Below, piece by piece: positions 12,165-19,817 of a stretch of DNA of 64,000 nucleotides. The position numbers were made by a program, and so were the translations under genes. A model generated the notes under the pieces. The model had not been told where the DNA came from. It saw only the letters and a program-made list of their open reading frames with translations, and searched no databases. Source of the DNA: a virus. The DNA is taken from IMG/VR virus record IMGVR_UViG_3300035162_002243, positions 1-64,000 of that record, one strand, 5' to 3'. Positions within the stretch are counted from its first letter, which is position 1, and every line of letters begins with the position of its first letter.

Positions 12165-13609
12165 TCGTCATCGCCACCTAGGTTGTTAATAAAGCTACGC
12201 AATTTAGTTGAGTCAATCTCTGCACCTTTAACTTTGCCTACCCTGTCACCTTGTTTAGGATCTACGTGTGTAGACTCCATTGAACTACTGCGTTTCAAAT
12301 TACTTACAATACTGTTAGTAGCACTAGCACTACCGTGCCCACTGTTACTATAACCATCATCATCGTCATCATCGTCACAGTCTACAATGCGTAGTGTGTC
12401 TACATCAAAGCCTAGATCAATCTTTTGTCCTACGCCGCCACTGTTACGTGTCTTCATTAACTGTAGTTGATAGCGCCCGCGTTCACGCATTGCTCTGCTT
12501 GTAAAGATACCAAACACGTTGTCTGCTGTTTGTATCTTACTCAAGCCACCACTAATGTGCGAGTGATCAAATTCAATCTCCTCAACAGCACCACGGTTCA
12601 ACTGTGCCGCTGTAACAAACACACAGTTCAATTCCATTGCTAAGTTACGCAACTCTTCTGATACGTACTTGTCTTTGATGTACAAGTTCTCTGCACTAAT
12701 CTTTGCACCGTTGGGCATAAGCAAATCTAAGTAGTCAATTAACAGTACGTCTACTTTGCGTCCTGTTTTAATTTCTAATTCTTTAATATAGCTACGTACA
12801 TCATTAGGTGTTTTGCCACTTGGCATATACTTAACTTGGAATGCACCTGCCTTCTTGCCAATCATCTTAACTTTCATTTCAACATCGTCAATGCTCTTAA
12901 ACACATCTCGACTTGGAATACCAGTTATCATACTGTCAACACGCATACTAACAAGACTTTCACTAAGCTCTAATGTTAGATACAAAACGTTCATACCTTG
13001 TAGTGCCCAGTTAACTCCTAGATTAGCTAAGAACAAACTCTTACCTGCACCCGAACCACCTGCAAAGATATTCAGTTCGCCTCTGTTAAAGCCACCAAAT
13101 AGTTTCTTATCGATAGCAGACCAGCCTGTGCTTACTTGTCCGTTACTGCTCTTAATGCTTTCTAGTCTAGCTCTTGGATCTTTAAAGTAATCTGTACCCA
13201 AGTCTTTTTGTAGACCAATTTGCACAGCCTTCTTAACTAGATCTTCTACTGGTCCATACTCACCTTTCTCAAGCAAGTCTGCACTTTGTAAGATAGCACT
13301 CTCTAATGCCTTATGTCTACTAAATGTTTCAAACTCTGAAAGCAACCAATCATAATGTGTTTCTTGTAAATCACCTGGATGTTTTAAGTCGCTGTGTGTT
13401 GCCGCATTAATCATATCAAATGTAGGCAATGCATTATGCTCAGTCACGTACTCATTAAGAAACTTTGCAGGGTCCTGCAAGCGTCTATCAAATGCCATTG
13501 GATCAAACACTGCCTGACAGCGTACAAAGCTCTCGGCATCTGTCATCATCATTTCAAGATATACTCGTTGTATATCATGCCCATAGTCTGTGTTTTGTCG
13601 TGTGCTCAT
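12161..13609 (-). CDS. gp41: Replicative DNA helicase, gp41/DnaB type (482 aa)
   Basis: Hexameric 5'-3' replicative helicase of the phage replisome, T4 gp41 family. RecA-like motor with Walker A AGGSGAGKSLFLA (about residues 183-194) and Walker B LLIDYLDLL (about 297-305); the N-terminal 150 residues are the DnaB-type helical domain. The C-terminal tail carries seven consecutive Asp and a Ser/Gly-rich linker (encoded at about 12336-12385), which is unusual. I start it at 13609 (MSTRQ): the promoter -10 (13621-13616) lies six bases upstream, so an earlier in-frame ATG at 13645 would be outside the transcript. There is no Shine-Dalgarno, so the mRNA should be leaderless. Confidence 0.95.
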   Translation of the reverse strand: MSTRQNTDYGHDIQRVYLEMMMTDAESFVRCQAVFDPMAFDRRLQDPAKFLNEYVTEHNALPTFDMINAATHSDLKHPGDLQETHYDWLLSEFETFSRHKALESAILQSADLLEKGEYGPVEDLVKKAVQIGLQKDLGTDYFKDPRARLESIKSSNGQVSTGWSAIDKKLFGGFNRGELNIFAGGSGAGKSLFLANLGVNWALQGMNVLYLTLELSESLVSMRVDSMITGIPSRDVFKSIDDVEMKVKMIGKKAGAFQVKYMPSGKTPNDVRSYIKELEIKTGRKVDVLLIDYLDLLMPNGAKISAENLYIKDKYVSEELRNLAMELNCVFVTAAQLNRGAVEEIEFDHSHISGGLSKIQTADNVFGIFTSRAMRERGRYQLQLMKTRNSGGVGQKIDLGFDVDTLRIVDCDDDDDDDGYSNSGHGSASATNSIVSNLKRSSSMESTHVDPKQGDRVGKVKGAEIDSTKLRSFINNLGGDDE

Positions 13610-13615
13610 ATTACT

Positions 13616-13645
13616 ATTATACAGCCTTATACCATTGTTTGTCAA
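13616..13645 (-). promoter_or_regulatory. Early promoter of the gp41 operon (AACACTTGACA class)
   Basis: Minus strand AACACTTGACA with TTGACA at 13645-13640, 18-base spacer, TATAAT at 13621-13616. The TAA stop of the carbamoyltransferase gene is part of the -10 hexamer. Confidence 0.9.
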
Positions 13646-14609
13646 GTGTTACTTTGGTTTTTGTTTGTGCAAGTACTGCACCTATACAACTTCCTGGGTC
13701 ACCTGGATTGTGCGGAACATGTACGTTCTTCCATTTACGACTTATTAAATCAACTGCTTGGCGGTTAAGTGCGCCACCGCCTGCTAGTGCTAAGTTAGCA
13801 GAGCCTGTTTCTTTCTTTGCCCACTTTGATAAGTGTTTAAGACTAAGTTCAAATATACGTTGCGTAGCCGCGGCAATATCTGCTATGTCTTGTTCAGATG
13901 TTAGTTCAGGTCTCCACCAGTTGCACCCTCTGTGTAAGTTTTCTCTCATACTAATCTTAGCAGTTCTATGAGGCGGAGTAACAATTTCATTTAGCATCAT
14001 TTTACTAAAGCGTTTGTAATTGCCGTTAGCCGCTAGTTGTGCCATCATATATTCATCACGCTGTGGAACTAGTCCGCATCGCTGTGTCATAGCACTGTAG
14101 AATAATCCTAAGCTATGCGGATAGCCTTGACTGTGTATCTTCTTTAGCTTATTGTCCTTACCGTGCCATATAGTCAGTGTTTCAAACTCGCCTATGCTGT
14201 CTATACATATCACAGCACAATCATCATGTGGTTGAGTGTAGTAAGCATATGCCGCATGACTTAAATGATGTTGTGTGTATTGAATTGGACAAGTAATATC
14301 CCAACGCTTGAGATATTCTTTAATATTATTTTCAGCATACAACCAACCTTGTCCGGCACGCCATTGGCGTAGTGTCTTTAAGAACGGACGCTCGTACCAA
14401 ACTATTTTGCTAGGGGAGCCAAAACTTTCTATTGCTGTCTTGAGCTGTGCTTCAGCAAAGTCAGGGTTATTAGGTAACCCTGTAAAGTCCTTCGCAAGAC
14501 TTGCCCATAACAGTTTAGTTTTCTTGTTGCTAGTTAGCCCTGCAACCTTTGTTTCAAAGACTGCTAGGCTGGCATCATGACTGTTACCAACCATACCCCA
14601 TGTAATCAT
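13617..14609 (-). CDS. Carbamoyltransferase N-domain protein (330 aa, lacks C-domain)
   Basis: Related to the NodU/TobZ carbamoyltransferase family, which moves a carbamoyl group from carbamoyl phosphate through a carbamoyl-adenylate to a hydroxyl of a sugar or antibiotic. Family signatures: HHLSHA (residues 114-119, metal-binding His block), AGGGALN (about 275-281) and NPGDPGSCIGAV. Length is 330 aa compared with about 550-600 for full-length members: the usual C-terminal domain is absent, as in a Kae1-like core alone. The gene ends within the helicase promoter and is preceded by AGGAG from the 40-aa gene. Activity without the C-domain is uncertain. Confidence 0.8.
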   Translation of the reverse strand: MITWGMVGNSHDASLAVFETKVAGLTSNKKTKLLWASLAKDFTGLPNNPDFAEAQLKTAIESFGSPSKIVWYERPFLKTLRQWRAGQGWLYAENNIKEYLKRWDITCPIQYTQHHLSHAAYAYYTQPHDDCAVICIDSIGEFETLTIWHGKDNKLKKIHSQGYPHSLGLFYSAMTQRCGLVPQRDEYMMAQLAANGNYKRFSKMMLNEIVTPPHRTAKISMRENLHRGCNWWRPELTSEQDIADIAAATQRIFELSLKHLSKWAKKETGSANLALAGGGALNRQAVDLISRKWKNVHVPHNPGDPGSCIGAVLAQTKTKVTLDKQWYKAV

Positions 14610-14620
14610 ATATATTTCTC

Positions 14621-14743
14621 CTACTTGTATATAAATGGATCGCGTTTTTGTAATTCTTCAAGTTTCTTTTTTAGTGCTTGTTTGCGCTTCCATTTTGTAT
14701 ACGGAGTTTTAATCCAACTCCAAAAGTTTTTTAAGTAAACCAT
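14621..14743 (-). CDS. Small basic protein (40 aa)
   Basis: A 40-aa frame (MVYLKNFWSWIKTPYTKW...) overlapping the end of the primase gene by 13 bases and ending just before the carbamoyltransferase start, whose ribosome-binding site TAGGAG includes its stop. Very basic and Trp-rich with an amphipathic helix (residues 4-38), so it could associate with membrane or DNA. Support: full occupation of the primase-carbamoyltransferase gap and codon use like its neighbours. Function unknown. Confidence 0.65.
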   Translation of the reverse strand: MVYLKNFWSWIKTPYTKWKRKQALKKKLEELQKRDPFIYK

Positions 14744-15714
14744 TTTTTTGCTCTCAATCTAATTTTTAGTTCGTTTGACTCAGCGGCATTAGCAATGCTA
14801 TACAATGTATATAGTCTACCGTATTTTGCAACTGCGTCACCAATGTCATTAATTGTACTATCCCAGTCTGGTAAACTTACAGACCAACCTAGTTCGATTG
14901 CTTGGTCAATTAATTTACTTCCTGCTTCATCTCTATCAGGTACAACAATAACTTGCTTGCCTACTCTATTAATTAGCATAGCTTGCTGGTCTTTTATTTC
15001 ACTTCCGAGTAATGCACACCCATCTACGTGTATGGCATCCATTGGTCCTTCACACACAATAACAAACGCTTTGTTTTGAGTTTGCTCGTCGAGTCCGTAT
15101 ACATATCCAACTTGTTGTTCACTCATGTACTTGTATTTGCTATCTGGTTGCACTGTTCTGCCAGTCCATCCCACAATACGCTTTTCAAAGTAAAACGGAA
15201 TAATTAGTCTCTCACGGTATGCTAAACTAGGACACCAGTAGTATGATGTGTCATCTAAGTTAAGATTGCGCTCACTCATGTATTCTAGTATTTTTAAACT
15301 ATGCTTATTGAAGTCTGTTATATCTGTAATTTTTATAGCATTGTCTGGCAACGGTACAGTGTTGAACTTAGGCAGTTCGATTACTTGTTGTGTTATTGCA
15401 AAGCCTTCATTCTCTTGCATAACTTGTAATGCAAGTTTATTAATAACATCGTCGGGTGCATTCATCCATTGCAACAGTTTGCGCAATTTGCCGCTGATGT
15501 TACGACCTTGTTGCCAGCTTGCTTTGAATCCACAGTTGAAACAGTGATAGCTCACACCGTCATCTGCATTAGCTATTAGTCCGCCACGCTGTCTAGTGTC
15601 AGCAGTATTGCTATTGTGTACACAACAGGGTGCATTAAACGAAACCCACCCACTAGGAGTTTGTTTGCGCTTTGCTGGCAAGTATGCTGTAAGTGTTTCA
15701 TAGACAATGCTCAT
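14731..15714 (-). CDS. gp61: DNA primase, gp61 type (327 aa)
   Basis: Primase that makes RNA primers for lagging-strand synthesis together with gp41. N-terminal zinc-binding site with cysteine/histidine ligands around residues 30-33 and CFNC at 58-61, then a TOPRIM domain: VIVCEGPMDAI (E221) and VVPDRDEAG (D259, D261). Length (327 aa) agrees with T4 gp61 (342 aa). The start codon is six bases downstream of TATAAT at 15726-15721, with no Shine-Dalgarno, indicating a leaderless mRNA. It heads an operon with the 40-aa gene and carbamoyltransferase. Confidence 0.92.
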   Translation of the reverse strand: MSIVYETLTAYLPAKRKQTPSGWVSFNAPCCVHNSNTADTRQRGGLIANADDGVSYHCFNCGFKASWQQGRNISGKLRKLLQWMNAPDDVINKLALQVMQENEGFAITQQVIELPKFNTVPLPDNAIKITDITDFNKHSLKILEYMSERNLNLDDTSYYWCPSLAYRERLIIPFYFEKRIVGWTGRTVQPDSKYKYMSEQQVGYVYGLDEQTQNKAFVIVCEGPMDAIHVDGCALLGSEIKDQQAMLINRVGKQVIVVPDRDEAGSKLIDQAIELGWSVSLPDWDSTINDIGDAVAKYGRLYTLYSIANAAESNELKIRLRAKKWFT

Positions 15715-15720
15715 AGTATT

Positions 15721-15749
15721 ATTATACTATCGTTTGTCTCTAATGTCAA
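15721..15749 (-). promoter_or_regulatory. Early promoter of the primase operon (AACACTTGACA class)
   Basis: AACACTTGACA with TTGACA at 15749-15744, 17-base spacer, TATAAT at 15726-15721; the ATG follows after six bases. Confidence 0.92.
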
Positions 15750-15758
15750 GTGTTTTTT

Positions 15759-16526
15759 TTAATTTCTTAGTAGAATTTTATCTACAGTTCCAATGTTGCC
15801 AGAATCATTTGCTTTGACAAACCGTAAGTGATTAAAGATACCATTGAAGTTTACATAATGAGGCGCAGTCGGATTTGATAATGTTTCAGTTGCAATATCA
15901 AACCAACTAGCAGAATCATTAGGTCCTAGTGTTCCTTGGACTTTTACAGTTCCAGTAAACTGAGAAGTGTATATTGCCGCAGTGTGTAACGCCTCGTTAC
16001 TATTAATTTGTGGTTGTGCATCAACTACTGAACTAGTGTTGTTCATCCAAGTAGTTACCGATACAGAGTCAATCGGACCCGGAAAGGCTCTTCCGGACAG
16101 TTCGATAGTGCCGGACATTCCGTACTGCGTATCAGCATAGGTTAGTGCGTTTGTGCCGTCTGCTGTTTTATTAAGATACACTACGTAGCTCATATACTGG
16201 CCGTCTAAGTTGAGGGTGTCGTTATCACTAATGTTGATAGTGAACTGCCCTTTGTATAACGGTGTACTTGTTTCTTTAATAGTTCCTGTATACCGTTTGA
16301 GCAATACCTTATCTTCAGTGAACACTTCAACATACGGTGTGTATGTATTCAGTATCGATACTGGTTTATGATCGCCGTTTTTAATTTCAAAAGAAATGAC
16401 ATTGTCTATTCCTTTAGTTACTTTTATATTTCTCTGGTACAATTTGCTATACTCCACGTTGCCGGAAAAGCCATCTAAGACGACTACCGATTTGTTAACT
16501 GCTAAATATCTTGATACTAGTTGCAT
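15759..16526 (-). CDS. Putative virion protein with beta-structure (255 aa)
   Basis: 255 aa, predicted almost entirely beta strand. N-terminal half resembles a baseplate/tail-fibre attachment domain: an immunoglobulin-like block with VSFEIKNGDHKPVSI near residue 44 and an LKRYTGTIKE...GQFTINISDNDTLNL segment. The C-terminal half ends in VKVQGTLGPNDSASWFDI..., like surface-binding domains. A structural or adhesion role fits, but no family is certain. A late-like AATAAATA element at 16553-16560 and a TTAGGGA ribosome-binding region precede the start. Isolated from the main structural cluster. Confidence 0.6.
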   Translation of the reverse strand: MQLVSRYLAVNKSVVVLDGFSGNVEYSKLYQRNIKVTKGIDNVISFEIKNGDHKPVSILNTYTPYVEVFTEDKVLLKRYTGTIKETSTPLYKGQFTINISDNDTLNLDGQYMSYVVYLNKTADGTNALTYADTQYGMSGTIELSGRAFPGPIDSVSVTTWMNNTSSVVDAQPQINSNEALHTAAIYTSQFTGTVKVQGTLGPNDSASWFDIATETLSNPTAPHYVNFNGIFNHLRFVKANDSGNIGTVDKILLRN

Positions 16527-16552
16527 AATAATTTTATCCCTAACACTAGTTG

Positions 16553-16560
16553 TATTTATT
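16553..16560 (-). promoter_or_regulatory. Late-type promoter element AATAAATA
   Basis: AATAAATA on the minus strand, 26 bases before the start of the 255-aa gene. Confidence 0.55.
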
Positions 16561-16565
16561 GGATT

Positions 16566-16937
16566 ATGTTGAGAAAAGATATAGAAGAAAAGTTTCCGTT
16601 TTTAAGTGTCGTTACATACGGCGGTTTAGAATACATAGGAATCATTAACAATCAAGATGCATACATTACAAGTATGTATATCTACACCGATCTGCGTACC
16701 GACGAAGACCGGTCCGCGTTTGTGGCATTGGGCGAAGCATGGTGGTGGGAGTCAAATAGAATGATTCCAATTAACATATTCCTTAATAGTGATATGCAAC
16801 GTTTTAAGTATGTGATGATGACTATGAATAGTAAAGATGTTAAAGTGTCTTTAGGACCTACAGTTAACCTTAATAAGTTATCTGTCAAACGGGTGAAACG
16901 TAAAAGTGTACAGCTACTTAAGAAACCTTCTAAGTAG
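16566..16937 (+). CDS. Conserved hypothetical protein (123 aa)
   Basis: 123 aa, rightward gene alone among leftward ones. Mixed alpha-beta: LRKDIEEKFPFLSVVTYGGLEYIGIINNQD, then ALGEAWWWESNRMIPINIFL (residues about 60-78), ending in a basic tail (VKRVKRKSVQLLKKPSK). Similar small proteins occur in marine T4-like phages; function unknown. The start at 16566 is inside the divergent promoter region; no strong Shine-Dalgarno. Its 3' end overlaps the converging gene by eight bases. Confidence 0.7.
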   Translation: MLRKDIEEKFPFLSVVTYGGLEYIGIINNQDAYITSMYIYTDLRTDEDRSAFVALGEAWWWESNRMIPINIFLNSDMQRFKYVMMTMNSKDVKVSLGPTVNLNKLSVKRVKRKSVQLLKKPSK

Positions 16938-17493
16938 TTTTAGCTAAACTTTCGCAAATCAAATTCATGTGGACTACGCAAGCCATTGCGTAAGAAACTG
17001 CGTGGGCCTTTTTGAAGTAGTAACCTTCTTCAGGCTTTATCCACACCTCTGAATGAATAGTATTCCAATCGTTGTCTGATAGGTATCTTTTTGCTGGACG
17101 AATAATAGCTAAAGTTGCGGCAAGCTCTTTTACTGAGGTTGGCTTTAGTTTTTTCAATAAATCATTATGTCCATTAAGGTGGAATACTTTATCACTAAAG
17201 TCTTGATGCTCAAGTAATTCCCACATAGGTTGTGTGTTCATTAATTTAGTTAGGTGCGCTTCGTCTCTAACGTCTTTGTATATACTTACATTAAGAAAGT
17301 CTAGTTTAAAGTAACCACGTGCATCTGCTGTCTTATGTTCAACTGTAGCTAAGTTGTCAATAGGGTTGTGCGGAATCTCCGTTGCGTAGACTCCGGTGTT
17401 GTGCTTCTTACCTGTGTTTAACTTTGCCACACGATGTTTTAATTGTGCAAGCACAATAGTTCTATCTGCAAAGTCAATATCAATATCAGGCAT
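16930..17493 (-). CDS. Mini DnaE-like (DNA polymerase III alpha-like) protein (187 aa)
   Basis: Looks like a shrunken bacterial DnaE palm. MPDIDIDFADR (residues 1-11) matches the DnaE motif with the two catalytic aspartates; GYFKLDFLNVSIYKDV (about 60-75) matches the FDFLGL motif with the third; LLKKLKPTSVKELAATLAIIRPAKRYL and the YFKKAHAVSYAMAC segment match later DnaE blocks (LLKxLxP...RPGP; FNKSHAAAYA). DnaE itself is about 1,150 aa, so fingers, PHP, clamp- and DNA-binding parts are missing. A polymerase of its own is unlikely; a regulatory or structural role is possible. Last gene of the operon from the 20977 promoter. Confidence 0.75.
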   Translation of the reverse strand: MPDIDIDFADRTIVLAQLKHRVAKLNTGKKHNTGVYATEIPHNPIDNLATVEHKTADARGYFKLDFLNVSIYKDVRDEAHLTKLMNTQPMWELLEHQDFSDKVFHLNGHNDLLKKLKPTSVKELAATLAIIRPAKRYLSDNDWNTIHSEVWIKPEEGYYFKKAHAVSYAMACVVHMNLICESLAKTT

Positions 17494-17700
17494 TTAGTAC
17501 TGTACTCCGTTTATGATGTCATCTAGTGCTTTTATTGTTACATTGTAATGTAACGAATCTTCTTCACCCCATGTTTCACAATAGTCTTTTCCTGCCTTGT
17601 CTGCAAGTTCTTTACTGCTGTACACTCCGTGGAAACGATTCCCAACAGACTCTATTTTTTTAAAGGTATGCACGATATATATGTTAGTAGTTGTATTCAT
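17494..17700 (-). CDS. Small hypothetical protein (68 aa)
   Basis: 68 aa, unknown; predicted beta-alpha (YIVHTFKKIESVGNRFHGVYSSKELADKAGKDYCE), of a type seen as small stand-alone phage genes. The start at 17700 (MNTTTN) lies eleven bases after the deformylase stop; a longer frame reaching 17817 runs inside the deformylase gene and was rejected. It ends next to the mini-DnaE start. Confidence 0.65.
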   Translation of the reverse strand: MNTTTNIYIVHTFKKIESVGNRFHGVYSSKELADKAGKDYCETWGEEDSLHYNVTIKALDDIINGVQY

Positions 17701-17711
17701 TTTGTAATTTT

Positions 17712-18224
17712 CTAACTGACATGCCCGGCTTTTGCCATTGCTTCTTTCCAAACTCTTGGAGACACATGCTCGTCCATAGTTATTCCATTTAGGTGATCCA
17801 TTTCGTGCATAAAGCATCTAGCCGAATATCCATCTAGTACAAATGATCTATCCGATCCTTGATGGTCCAACCATCTAGCTGTAATTTTATTCGGTCTAGA
17901 TATTTGTAAATTTATTCCTGGATAACTTAAACACCCTTCAAACATATCAATATCAACAGACTCTTCATGTACAGTGTAACTAGGATTAAGTGCAAGAACT
18001 TGTTGCCTATCACTATTAGTGTCAACTGTGTTTCGAAAAACAAATACTCGCACATTAAGGCCGACTTGGTTAGCCGCCAACCCAATTCCTTGATGAGCAC
18101 TCATAGTTTTCCACATTGACTGGCGCAACTCTACAGCATCGTACTGCGGGTTTTCTAAATCCCATTCTTCAGTAATAGGTGTGTGTAAAATATCATTAGG
18201 ATATGTAATTAATTGTAGTTCCAT
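17712..18224 (-). CDS. def: Peptide deformylase (170 aa)
   Basis: Metal-dependent removal of the formyl group from new bacterial proteins. All three motifs are present: GIGLAANQ (residues 46-53), EGCLSYPG (96-103) and HEMDHLNG (140-147), so the Cys and two His metal ligands and the catalytic Glu are intact. Length is normal (about 165-190 aa). Phage deformylases are known from marine T4-like phages, where they may keep host or phage proteins processed during infection. Two bases separate it from the upstream oxygenase gene. Confidence 0.95.
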   Translation of the reverse strand: MELQLITYPNDILHTPITEEWDLENPQYDAVELRQSMWKTMSAHQGIGLAANQVGLNVRVFVFRNTVDTNSDRQQVLALNPSYTVHEESVDIDMFEGCLSYPGINLQISRPNKITARWLDHQGSDRSFVLDGYSARCFMHEMDHLNGITMDEHVSPRVWKEAMAKAGHVS

Positions 18225-18225
18225 T

Positions 18226-18795
18226 TTATTCTCCTTTGTCTTTATAAAAGTAGTCTATTACAAATACTCGCTTGTGTTCTCGTGTCGGGTACGATCCGTG
18301 CAACACAGTGCTTTTAAATAGTAGCACATCGCCCCTACTTGGTTTATAACATAAGTCATGTGTGTTACCAGTGCCGTCATACAAGTATGCAAATGTGCCG
18401 CCGTGCCAGGTAGTTTCATCACTGTCGGGCTCTGTCAAGTAACATATTGCACTAATTTTTTTAACTGTAGTGTCGCTGTGCCGGTGTGCTTTTTGCCAGC
18501 CGCCCTTTTTATAATCGATTGCCCACAATGCACACAACTCTGTTAACTCTATATTTAACCCAACCTTGTCTATTTGGGCTTGTAAAAATGGCTTGTACTT
18601 CCATTCATTTAAGTATGTTGCTGGATGCACGTTAAACTGTTTACCTCGATACGTAGTAGTTTGATCACTTACGTCTTCTCTAGTATCGCTTGGGAATACT
18701 TTTTTATCCCAGTGAAAATCAAATTCTTCGCAGTCTTCATAATGCGCTTCAATGATCCATTGATGTTCTGTGCCTAATAAATGCGTCTTCATCAT
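18226..18795 (-). CDS. Putative 2OG-Fe(II) oxygenase (189 aa)
   Basis: Resembles phage 2-oxoglutarate/Fe(II) oxygenases. The HRHSD (residues about 100-104) supplies the HxD iron ligands, LHGSYPTREHKRVFVIDYF (about 164-182) the distal His and the Arg that holds 2-oxoglutarate, on a double-stranded beta-helix. Substrate unknown; phage relatives hydroxylate proteins or nucleobases. The start at 18795 (ATGATG) is set by AAGGAG and an overlap with the preceding stop; a longer frame to 18843 lies within that gene. Confidence 0.65.
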   Translation of the reverse strand: MMKTHLLGTEHQWIIEAHYEDCEEFDFHWDKKVFPSDTREDVSDQTTTYRGKQFNVHPATYLNEWKYKPFLQAQIDKVGLNIELTELCALWAIDYKKGGWQKAHRHSDTTVKKISAICYLTEPDSDETTWHGGTFAYLYDGTGNTHDLCYKPSRGDVLLFKSTVLHGSYPTREHKRVFVIDYFYKDKGE

Positions 18796-19817
18796 AAGTT
18801 CGACTCCTTTATTTTTTGTTCCCAAGACTCTTGATCTTTCCAAGTATAATTGTAAGTTCTTTCAAGTCCGTCTATACTAAACTTATATACATCATTTCTT
18901 TTTAATAGTTCTTGAATTAGAATCTCTTTGTTGTCATATTGTAATTCGGCAACAACTCCATTGTTAAGAGCAAGTGCGGGATCGTCTTTATCAAAGTTGT
19001 TTTCTTTCAACCAAGTAACAAAATTAGGATCATTTAACATACCTCGTGACTCATTAAAAGTAATAGTACCTTCTCCGGTGACATATCTAATTCCTGAAAT
19101 GTTTTCATGGTCGATGTCAGAGTCGTTATCTATATATGCTTCTGCGTGACTTTTTCCTAGTTGAGCATAGTATAACATTATACTACCAAATGGACGTTCT
19201 GAAACAAAGTCTTTATATTCGTCTAAAATTAATTCAGTGCTTACTTTATGCTCACCAATATAATATCCGTCTTTATTAATACCATTTTGGGAAAGGAATA
19301 TCGAAGCGTTATTATTTTTAGATGTTATCTGTTTTATAGAAAATTCTATTTCGTGACAGAAGTTATTAAGCATCCTAATTGCAAATTTTGTTTCATGTTT
19401 AAGATCTAACTTCCACCACTTAGAATGATTCCAACTTTGTCCTATAAGTAATTCAAAATGATGATGAACTTTATTCATTAATTCGTCTTGTGTGTTACTA
19501 TTTTGTAATGCTTCAACAGTAAAGTTTAAATCTATTTTAGGATATCCTCTTGTTGGCATTTCTTTATTTACAACAGAAATATAGTAATTTAATCTATCAC
19601 ATAGAAAATTAAGATTTCTAGGATAGTCCGATTCCCATTCCGACTGCCAGCCGTGTAAGCAATAAGTTTTTTCTATTGGATGATCGCTTTCAATAAAGTT
19701 TTTTATAAAATGATTTTTCCAAGCACTACCTAGTGCATTATCCTTAATCTTATAGTTAAGATCATAGTTGTCAAATTCTTTGTTTATATCTCTTAAGGTA
19801 ATAACTAAGTCATTCAT
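18792..19817 (-). CDS. Conserved hypothetical protein (341 aa)
   Basis: 341 aa, unknown function. No nucleotide-binding motif. Distinct segments: CLHGWQSEWESDYPRNLNFLCDRLN near residue 53, KVHHHFELLIGQSW (about 117) and GSIMLYYAQLGKSHAEAY (about 211). The high aromatic content and the HHHFE region suggest a folded enzyme or binding protein rather than a structural repeat. Both this gene and the one before end in ESNL, with the sequence AAGGAGTCxAACTTATGA serving as ribosome-binding site, stop and next start at once. Confidence 0.65.
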   Translation of the reverse strand: MNDLVITLRDINKEFDNYDLNYKIKDNALGSAWKNHFIKNFIESDHPIEKTYCLHGWQSEWESDYPRNLNFLCDRLNYYISVVNKEMPTRGYPKIDLNFTVEALQNSNTQDELMNKVHHHFELLIGQSWNHSKWWKLDLKHETKFAIRMLNNFCHEIEFSIKQITSKNNNASIFLSQNGINKDGYYIGEHKVSTELILDEYKDFVSERPFGSIMLYYAQLGKSHAEAYIDNDSDIDHENISGIRYVTGEGTITFNESRGMLNDPNFVTWLKENNFDKDDPALALNNGVVAELQYDNKEILIQELLKRNDVYKFSIDGLERTYNYTWKDQESWEQKIKESNL

